Shown here: positions 13,045 to 23,200 of the stretch, one piece after another
Numbering within the stretch: the first letter of the stretch is position 1
Layout: every line of letters begins with the position of its first letter
NCBI GenBank assembly: GCA_000499405.2
Contig: HG738137.1
Coordinates: 23,876,422 to 23,940,421 of the forward strand
Direction: 5' to 3'
Length of the DNA: 64,000 bases
Origin: Onchocerca volvulus
Lineage: Eukaryota; Nematoda; Chromadorea; Rhabditida; Onchocercidae
The notes under the pieces: model-generated
Told to the model about the DNA's origin: nothing
What the model saw: only the letters and a program-made list of their open reading frames with translations
Database searches by the model: none
Program-made: the position numbers and the translations under genes

Positions 13045-14970
13045 ATGGTGCGTTTCCAGAAGAAAAAAAAAAAAAAAAAGAAAACGTCGCTTGAAATTGC
13101 CGTCCGTTTGTCAGCCAAAAATGGCTTGAACTTAGCCAATTGTGGTTTAAACAAAAATTTTGGGCTATAATATGCCCACCTGCACAAATAATGTAAGTTT
13201 TTTTCTTTTTTTTCCTTCTTTTTAAGCTTATGAAATATAGTTTTTTTTAGCTATGATATTTTGATTATTTCATCGTTATATCTTTTTCCTTTTTTAAATT
13301 TATTTTGATATCAAATTGATAACAATATTATTTAAATCGAATATATTATTAGTGATGGGAGAAATTTTCGAATTTATTATTAAAATATTTTTTTCAGAAA
13401 ATTCGATCAACTGATCAAAAAAAAAAGCGAAAATTAGGAGAAAAACAAGAAAGAAAAAATTTACTTAAAAAAAAAAAAATCATAACAAAAAATATCTCAA
13501 TGAACACTGAAAAAAAAATGTAAAAAAGAAAAACAAAAAAAAGCGATAGTAAATCAATTATTTTTGGAAAAATTTACATTATTTATTTCATTAGGAGCAA
13601 AATAATATCTATCTTGAAATGATAATCATTTTTAAGCATTTGGCTAATTAATATTTCTAATGAAATAATTCCTGACATTTTTACAACTTTTTCTTCAAAC
13701 AAGCATTCTTGCAATTTTCTCTTCTCTTAAATTAAATTCATACATGAATACGCATACACATACATGTGGTATAATTATTGATTTTTGTTTATTTCAAAAT
13801 AAAATTAACTGGAGCTTATTTTACAGAACATCAACGAATAGCATTTTACATGGGACATATGTATATGAATTCATTATTGCACTTTAATGAAATACATACT
13901 CAAATATTGAAATTGAAATTAGAAAAAGTGTGGAATAGGTATTATCAACCATACACGGTAATAAATCCGAAAAGTAAACAAAAGAAAAAGAAAGCTATTT
14001 TTTAATTTTGCCCATACTATTAAAAAATCATAACTTTTTACAGTATTTTTCAAAAAGTAAAATGAAGAAAAAAAACGAACAAATTGGTCAACATATTCAA
14101 AAATTCCACGTTAATAATACAAAAGTAATTCTTTCAAAATTACAAATTACAAGTTTAAAACTGCAAACTTTTAAAACCACAATTGAATATGCATAAGTGA
14201 TCTCTAATTAATTAAAAAAATCCGCCTTTTTATCATGCTTACAGTTTCTTTATCATTCCTGCCTTGTTTTAAAAAGTTTCCATTTGAAATGAAACCTTCA
14301 AATTCTGACATAAATTATTAACAATCAAATGTGAACTTGACTTAGCTTCGAAAAATAATAAAAATTTGAAAATTTTCGATATTCAAAAAAAAGAAAACAA
14401 AGGCAGGAAAGAAAGAGGATGTTTGACTTAAAAGGAAAAAAATTATATTGAATTTTTTTTTGCCGTTTAAAATCGATTTGTGTGAGAATGAAAATGACAA
14501 AAAAATGGACCGAACCAAGCAAATATCGCTGATGAATACAGTCAAAATAATGTTTTCGGTTTAAAACTAATCAAATTAAATTGTTCTCGATGATAAAAGT
14601 ATGTGTAATATAACAAAAATTGAAGTTTAACTTTCACTGATATTATTCTCGGATTTAAATTTGGCTTTTTAAATTCGAGTCTTATCGCTTGTATATATTA
14701 CTTTTTTGATTTAAAGTTTAAGATAAAAGTATGTACGATGAGATGATTATATCGAGATCAAGTTTTTTTTTTGTAAACACACAAAAAGAAAAAAAAAATT
14801 AAAAGCTATCATGAAACAAGCAAAACTTATCGTTTACATGATAAGCATATATCGTAAAAACAATCAAATATTCGGGAATGAAACTTGCAGAAGTTTATCG
14901 ATGCACCACTACTGATTCAGTTTAGTCAATTGATGGTATCAGAAAAAAAAAATGATAAAGAATGATTGAA

Positions 14971-16747
14971 TTAACGATATTGCGGATTGTAGGGTGGTGG
15001 CGGGACATGTTGAGGTTCATCAATGCTTAATTTTGGTCCAGCTAATCGTGGTGGTTCCTGATTCCTTACAGGAATGAATTCCGGTGGTGTATTGAGAGTT
15101 TTTTGATATTTTCGGGTAATATACAATTCAAACAATTCATATATTGTGTAAATGAATACAGCAATAAAAGTACCAACGGCATAACTGAATAGATCATTAA
15201 CAGCTCTTTTACGATCTTCTTCACTAAGTTTGTTGTTCGCCCAGTACTGAAATAGAAGGAAAATTTCTGGAAATTTGCAATTGTTACTATTCTTATCATA
15301 TTTAAAAATTATCATTATTATTATCACACTAAAAAAAAAGTTGGCACAAAGTTAATTTACTTTTGATAGTTCTTTCTTTTCAAATTTTAAACAAGATAAT
15401 AATAATCCCGATCAACCTATTATCGTCGAGAAGATTAGATGACAGAAATTTGGGTAAATTATTGACAATTATTAGAAATCAGAAAAGATATATAATTAAT
15501 ACAAGCTTATACCTCATATGAACTGATAACAATATCATTGAGTTTATCGATAAATCCCATAAAATATAGGATTAAAATAACGGAAATGGATGTTGTTACA
15601 GCAAATTGACCGGTAAGTAGCGTTAATCGTGGCAGTACGTAACGTGAATTATTCCATCGACGGGAAACGGCTAATGTTATAAAACTTAATAATTCACATA
15701 TGAAAAAACTGGACAGAATTAAGAGCATGCCAAAATCGATCCAATTACTGCAATTATTACAAAAATCATTAACATCATTTAAATATTAGCAATTCTTTTC
15801 TCCTAAATTCTGCAATCACCTCAGCATTATTACTCAGCATTTCATTGAATAGTTCTGCCAGAATAATACTTATGGAAAATTTTTCAGTTTAAATTGATTA
15901 GTTGATAGTGGACGAAAAATTACTTCGATTTATACCGCTAAATTGCTAAGGAAGATATCAGCGAGTAAAATTAAAAAGTTATTCTTTAGTGACGATGTCA
16001 CGCTCGATGAATTTCAACGCATTAAAAGAATCTTCTATGAATAAATAAAAAAATTATACGTCCATATAAGACAAATTTTACGATAATTTCCAATCTTTTA
16101 ATTATAATGATAACTTCCCATTATAATTAGTATTTTATATTGTGAAAGAGTTAATACTGAAAACAAATCTTGTGATTCATTATTTTGAGAAATTTGAGAA
16201 GACGTTTTTTCTTTCTTCGCTTATCAAAGTTTCGAAATTCCTACCAGAAAGTATCAAAAATTACAATTATATATAAAAAATCATTGAATGATTTTCATAT
16301 ATAATCATAATTTTTTTTCTTCATATACAATCATAATTATTTATCACTAATATAATCACTAGTATAATTAGTCATATCATTAGTAAGCTATATTAGTATT
16401 TATGGACTGAATATATTGATTTTTTATTAATTGAGTTGTAAACAAAATTTAACGAGACTAATTAATCAAAACATTATCCACTAATAAAAGCTGATAATGA
16501 AATTGATGAAATAATCAACTCTTTCATCTATTCTATTCTAATCATCGATTAAATTAAGATTTAAGTAATAATTCTAAAAATTACTTCAAATAAAAGAGAA
16601 AAAAGGAAAAAAACCTTACGTATCATCCCAGGATCGATATAATAAATCAGCAGTACGATATGTAAGAATACCAACGATTGTTGCGTCGATGACGCTAAGT
16701 GCTAAAGCACAGTTATAAGGATGCAAGCAACAGCAACAACACAACAT
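14971..16747 (-). CDS. LAPTM-like four-transmembrane protein with PPxY tail (212 aa, 3 exons)
   Basis: Exons are 16620-16747, 15513-15747 and 14971-15246. They join in frame (phases 2 and 0) with donors GTAAGG and GTATAA and acceptors TACTGCAG-like and TTTCAG. The protein starts MLCCCCCLHPYN, a five-Cys run followed by His, then has helices at about 16-33, 46-68, 82-104 and 134-156. The C-terminal tail is Pro-rich and ends VPPPPYNPQYR. PPxY motifs recruit WW-domain ubiquitin ligases of the NEDD4 class, and PY motifs in LAPTM4/5 tails are used this way for lysosomal sorting, so an endolysosomal role is inferred. The reading frame is open for a short way 5' of the chosen Met, so an upstream exon is possible. 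It lies 1.9 kb from its look-alike on the same strand. Confidence 0.75.
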
Positions 16748-17017
16748 TCGACGACTATTGTTGGTAACAAATATCCTCTCCTGCTCAACAATTCCTTGAG
16801 CCTATCGATCCTTGCCTTGTTGCATGTCACACAACATAGCCATGTCTCGAGAGAGACTTTAGACCACGCCTCAAATCCCAAATATTGCTATGAAACATTA
16901 TCAGTTGTTGTCTTGTTCGTCGCAATCCTTATCTTCCCTCTTTGCATCATTTTTAAAAAAAATCCCTCCTACAATAGTAAGGTAACAGTATTGATTTTAT
17001 GGGTGGACATTTCATTG

Positions 17018-17139
17018 TGTCATTCAGCTTGTCATCGTATCATTTTAACCTGTCATCTTATCATTCAGCTTATCATCCTATCATTCGGCTTGTCATCGTG
17101 TCATTTAACATGTTCATCGTGTCATTTAGCGTGTCATAT
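17018..17139. repeat. Minisatellite, 20-22 bp unit, about 5-6 imperfect copies
   Basis: Alternating half-units of the form TGTCATTCAGCT and TGTCATCGTA recur through the block (for example CATTCAGCTTGTCATCGTAT, CATTTTAACCTGTCATCTTA, CATTCAGCTTATCATCCTAT). The plus-strand open frame that spans it is a by-product of the repeat. It lies about 270 bp upstream of the 14971-16747 gene's start codon. Confidence 0.75.
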
Positions 17140-17209
17140 ATCAAATAAAATGATGTCATTTAATGGTTTATGTATTCAAAAAGGATGCATCTTTAATATG
17201 TGTTAATTA

Positions 17210-18640
17210 GATTTATCAAACATAGAAAATATTCCAGAAAAAAAAAATGTCTCAAATTTTCAATTTCGAAAAAGAAAAGCAAAAAAAAAAAAAAGAAAAA
17301 CAGTTAAATCTCTTAATTACACTTGTCATTTGCAATTTTTAATCACAATGCAACAGGAACTTTTAATAACAAAGCAAAAATTTATCATGCAGAAAAGAGG
17401 CAGAAGAGAAGAGTGATTGTATCTAATCAATACATATTTTATTGATGATATGAGTCAACAAACGTCAAAAATTTTTTTTGCCACCATATATTTACTTTTA
17501 CTTCCCATCAAATAAATGGATGATAATTTGAATTTTGTTGTGAGATTCAATTAATGCAATCGATTGAAATTCAATTATCATTCCATTTATTTCTTTCATT
17601 CGTTAGTGAAACGAGGAAATAAAAAATTGAAATTTATTCTCCTACAATTTGAAAAATTTTTTCCTTTTTTTTCCATAAATATTCAGCTTTATGAATAATA
17701 TTTGATTTATCTGTATCCATAATATCAAAAAAATAAATTTTATCAGATAAATATTCCATTACATCATAGGAATGCTTTTTAAAATAGAATCACTGAGAAT
17801 TATTACAGTTTAATAATTTCCCTTTTAACAAAAAAACAAAAAAAAAAAAAAAAAGAACAGAAAAAACGGGAAAAAAATTTTATTTATTTTAGATCGAAAT
17901 TTTTTCAGAAAAAAATAAAATAAAATACAGTGTGAAATTTGTTCAGGAAATTTGAGAAAAATAAAGAAAATTTATAAAATAACATGAGTGTATTGTTATG
18001 ATATATCGTCTGCTAAGAAAACCTTGAAATTGTTGTTGTCTTTTGTTATGTTTGTTGTCATCTCAATAGTGAACAAGACATATTATATGAAATCGATAAT
18101 TATTGGGATGATGTCAAGAGACGTTGTCGAAAATAATACCTTTCTCTGACATCTTTAAATTGAAATATAGTAGATTAAAATTTTGATTTACTTTAGCTTT
18201 AATTTTTAAACATTATATTCGAGTGTAATTGGATTAAAATTTAAATTATTTAATTTATATTAGTATCACGTTTTGGATAATATATGATTATTCAGATAGT
18301 ACGAAATTATTTTTAGTTTAACGATCGAGAAATATTTAAATTATTCTAGGTTAGAGAAATTCATTCATTTATCTATTAAGAATTTTCGTAAGAAATAAAG
18401 CAAGAATTTTAATGTCTGAAGCAATTAATTTCATTCATCTGTTTCATGATAATATTAGTCTAACCTAGGAAGAAACTGAAATTGGATTCGAAAAATTGGA
18501 TTTACGAATGATTAAATGCTTTCTAATTAAAACAAGTCATTAACTTATCGAGGATTTCCAAAATCAATAATATATTTTTAACAAAAATCTTAACAAATCC
18601 AATTTTTCAGTAGCATTAAAATTGTCAGAAAAATCCAAAA
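17210..18640. other. Intergenic, no gene supported
   Basis: AT-rich with A-runs at about 17280 and 17836. I see no coding exon, RNA gene or clear repeat. Confidence 0.5.
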
Positions 18641-18649
18641 AATGTAAGG

Positions 18650-19080
18650 AGTGTTAAAGGTAAGAAGCGCGAAGATAGCTTCAAAGAGACCAAAGCGATA
18701 AACATGTTTGTCGCCAAAACGATGAACATATTTCCCGCCAAAACGCTCCGGTTAACATATAAAGAAAGTGAGATTGACCAATCATAAGGTGAAACTTTGG
18801 AGATCGGAAGAGCAGGAAGAACCCGAAAGGATTTAAAATCGGATTCTGGAGCAAAAGTCAGTTTTCTACAAGAGTTCAATTTCGGAGTTACGCTGACAGG
18901 ACATAACTACAGTTCGATTCGAATCAACACAACAATCAACAATTAAGGGGCAGTATTCTTTTGTACGAGCGACAAAAGAAAGAATAGCCAATAATAAATT
19001 TATTTAGATTTCTCTGATAAATATTTGTTCGTAACTGTTTCGTTTATTAATAAATTCTTTCTTCAAACAGGAATCGTCTT
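18650..19080 (+). mobile_element. Probable solo LTR (BEL/Pao-like family)
   Basis: It begins TGTTAAAGGTAAGAAGCGCG, matching the start of the LTR at 5883. It contains the core GATAAACATGTTTGTCGCC, the box CAAAACGCTCCGGTTAACAT, then AAAGTGAGATTGACCAATCA, and later CTTTGGAGATCGGAAGAGC. A polyadenylation-like ATTAATAAATTC occurs near 19045. No gag, protease or polymerase sequence follows, so I read it as a solo LTR left by recombination. Ends are approximate; no target-site duplication could be confirmed by eye. Confidence 0.5.
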
Positions 19081-19084
19081 TTTC

Positions 19085-20222
19085 ACAAAATTACTTTCCC
19101 CGCAAAAATTATGAAAAATTTTCAACTGATCCAATTAATCATTCATTTAGCAAAGAAAATTTATTTTTGCATCATATGAAGCATTAAGATATATTATTAC
19201 TATTATTTTAGGATAGATTTTTATTTTATTCATCAATTATTTCTAATTTTTACATATTTATCTCAATTTTAATTTTTATATATCCATTTCAATATATAAA
19301 CTTGCCATAATATGACTTTTAATTCATTATAATGTTGTACAACAATTGACAACAAAATAATGCATTAAATGAGATCAGCTAACAAATATAACAATTAACA
19401 GAGGAAGAAAAATAATTTTGATTAAATAAAAATTCCCGGAATTAAATGATGATAATATTTAAGTCGATAATTATGCAAATTACTGTTTAATTAATTAAAG
19501 GATAAATATAGCTTAGTTTATTTTTTGATACTAAAAATAATTTATGCAAATTATAATTTAAAAAAATATACATTAACAGTTTTATTTTCACTGAAATTTT
19601 AGAGTTGTTTTCACAATTGGAATCCATATGGTACATTTATTATCAGTTTTAAAATAGCAAATTACAATTTTCAAATTTTTTCGAAAGTTCTTGTCTAAAA
19701 TTGGCACCTAGATATATTGAATGGAAGGTATTCCTTCATTTCCTGGCATCATTTTTAATTGTAATATTTAAACTTTTCCAAAATTTTCTCAAAATGTTAA
19801 TTAAAAGATATCCCTTCCATTTCTCACATGTATCACTTTTTCAGTTTATTTTTAATTAATTCTATTCATACTGACATATATTAAAATTTCGATATTTTAC
19901 AGTCAGTCATAGGGTAGATGAATATTTTGAGTTGTAAATTTTTTCGAATATTCCGGATCTTACAACTGAAATGAAGGCTAATTGATAACAATAATGTTTA
20001 ACAAATTTTGGATAACCCAAAAAAATAATTTTTATTAAAATGGAAAGTTTCAAATGAAACAAAGTCATTTAATCTTACTAAATTTTAAAAATTCAATAGC
20101 CTTTCTTAATTGATCCTGATTAATTATACACTTCTCGTAGATAATTAAATCACTGATATATTCGATATATCATCAGCATTATTATTATTTAAAGATTAGA
20201 AATTAATGATTAATTTATAATA
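19085..20222. other. Intergenic 3' flank of the degenerin gene
   Basis: AT-rich with no coding potential I can support. It separates the solo LTR from the degenerin stop codon at 20223-20225. Confidence 0.5.
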
Positions 20223-23200
20223 TCAAACTTGAACCGCTTTCTTATCATAATATTCAATAAATTGTTCGTTTTTCTCATTTCCTTTCGGAATTTCTTCTCC
20301 GATAACTTCGTCATATTGTTCTTTACTTTGTTTTTGTTTCTTTTGTCGTTCTTGTATTATTGTGGTTTTCCTGAATTCTTTTTTCTCTTTCAACCTATTG
20401 CAGCATAGTGTCACGAGATCAAAGAACAATACAGCACATTCAATTATTGTTATGACGCTAAAACCTGAAATGATAATTTCATGTTAAATTATTTTTATCC
20501 TTTTTATCAGTTTTACAATTAGTGGCTTATTAAGTGCTGAACATTAAGATGATTTCTATTTAATCACATTATAATTTTAAAATTTATTTTTTTTTTTTAA
20601 AGCTTAATAAATAAAAAGTATCAGAATATCAAATTCATTAATTATATATATATTTGCCATTAGTTAGCGAAAAGAAATATCAACTGATCTGTGTTATCTC
20701 ATATTATTATTTCATATTTTAGCTTTGAAAACTTAATGATTCTTATTGTACAAGTGAAAGAATTTATTATTTTTATAGTATGATATGATTTACTTTTCTT
20801 TTTTCTCTAAAATATTACAAAATTTGTAATTTTATCATCAATTTCTGATTTAATTTTAAAATTTTCGTTTCACCCAAGTTGTCGAGTTTTTTTGTAAAAT
20901 TTAATTCTTCACTTTGAATTAATTGTTAGTTCAAGTAATGCAGAAATTAGCAAAATTTGAATTTGAATATACATGAACTAAACATACCCATCCACAAACC
21001 AAGATGTCCGCCAACATCAGCTAATAAGTTGACAAGCTAAATTTATGATTTAATTAATATTCTCATATGTAACATGTGAGGAAGATAAAAATCTGATTAT
21101 CTTGTAGTAAATATAATTAATTATACTATTCACAAATTTTTTAATAGATTTCTTAATAGTCTTTTCATGTAGTTACCAATTAAGCAATGGTTTAAATTAT
21201 TTAAAATAGATTATTAAATAGAATCAGAGAACAAACAATTTTTTAATTTTGCTGAATTTCTTATAGCAATTAAAATGATGATGAAAATTTGCATTTGCTT
21301 AATTAGGAAGATATTATAAAAATTTGATTACTTAATTAACGATATATCATGAAAAATCGAAAAGCTAACACCATATGCTTCAGATTCTTTCAGAAGTTCA
21401 TAATTAAGCTGTTCGTAGTAAACTTCAACCATTGCTGCATTTTTAGCATAAAATTTCCTGCATTCATCATCACTCATATTTGGATCACAATTTCCAAGCT
21501 GAAATTAGCATTGGAAAAGAATATCACTAGTGCAAAATATTGATAATAAATAAATAATGATAAAGTAATTGATAAAACATGCAGTATCCTTAAGAATTTG
21601 GGAAAAAAAAATCCCAAATTTGAAAGTTACTGAAATTCATAAAAATTTGTTTTCCTTTTCTGCGTAATTTTCAAAAACAAAAGAAATAGTTAAAACACTA
21701 ATCAAATATGGAAATAAAAGATCAATTGATGTGTTAATTATAACTAATCACAATATCACTAGCAATTCATAATCGTTAAAACTGTATTTATAATCTATGA
21801 AACAATCTATGTAACACATCACATACATGCATGTTCTAATTCTAAAAAAATAAAGAATAAGTTAATCAATTGGATTAAAATGAAGTTTACCGTTTGTCGT
21901 AGCTGGAATTGCAATTAAATCATGTCAAGAAGATAACTTATCAAGTAGATAAAATGGAAATACAAAAAAAAAAAAATCAAATTAAACTAAAAGAATTTAT
22001 TTTTGAAATTTTATTATTTAAAATTTATAAAATTTCTTCATTATCAATATCCACAATAAAAAATTTATATATTATTGTCGACTTGTGAATTATAAGAATA
22101 TAATATATTGCATGTAAAGTTGATATAATTAATATAGTAAAAAGATATAAAATGATAAATGAAGAGATATAAAATGAAATTTTTATTCTCTGTTCATTTT
22201 TTTTTATTCCTTATAATAATGATAAGTTGTAAAATCAAGTGAATGAATGAAATGGAATACTTTCGGCTTAAATGACATTATTCGGAAATTCTTAGAAAGG
22301 CCTTCTTGATTTCTTTAATGCCATTATTGTAAAATGTGTCAAAAGATCGATGTCTATTTTTAGCATTTTTGAGCAAATAATTGAATAGCAAAAGTTTAAT
22401 GCAATTTTTAAAAAAAAAAATTTCGAGAGATAAGAAAAAGAAAAATACAGACATCGCTGGCACCAGATGGCCATTTAGAAGCGGAAAAAGTGACACTATA
22501 TATTTCATGCTCGCATGATTGCTTGCATTGACAATCTTTCAGATTATCCGTAATATGATGAAAATCACCGATTTCATCAATTGTTCGTTCTAAGCAACCT
22601 CCTACAAAAAACATGATTTTTTTTGTTTCAAATTTTTAAGAAAAAAATTTTTAAATCATATTATATGTAACAATGTAAAGAATTGATTTACTTGCTGTAG
22701 CATTAAAAGCGGAACAATGTATCCTTCCTTTTGGAACCGGAAAACGTGGATCACCACAACCACATTTATCAAGTAGTGTATTTTGAAAGCAACTTCTGTG
22801 ACATCCCTGTAGTTTACATTTAAGATAATTTGTAATAATAATCTTTTACAAAAGTTATAGAGTGATAATAATGATAAAGAATATGCCATTGATTGATTTC
22901 AGGCTTTTTGAAATATTCCGATGCTTAATAAAACATCAAATGTTTCATTGTGATAAAATTGATAAGATAGCAATGTTTTACAAGAGTCAAAAGATATTAA
23001 TCTATCTATATGAATGAATATGCAAATGTTCATTGTGACTTTTGACACAACTTTGCAAGTTTTCCACCGATTGCTTTGAAATTTTGATGCAACGTTGCAT
23101 TCGAATAAGTAAATGTTTTTATATAGATGTATCTACTTTCTTTTGCCTGTCCGTAAGGATAAACATGTTTACTGCCAAAATGCTCCGATTAACAGACAAA

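Noticed and set aside
13778..14196. Two short plus-strand frames between the LAPTM-like genes
   Set aside because: Lys/Asn/Ile-rich, typical of AT-rich noncoding DNA; no splice partners found.
16721..17206. 161-codon plus-strand open frame
   Set aside because: It overlaps, antisense, the first exon of the LAPTM-like gene and then the minisatellite; its Ser/Cys/His-rich sequence is explained by the repeat.
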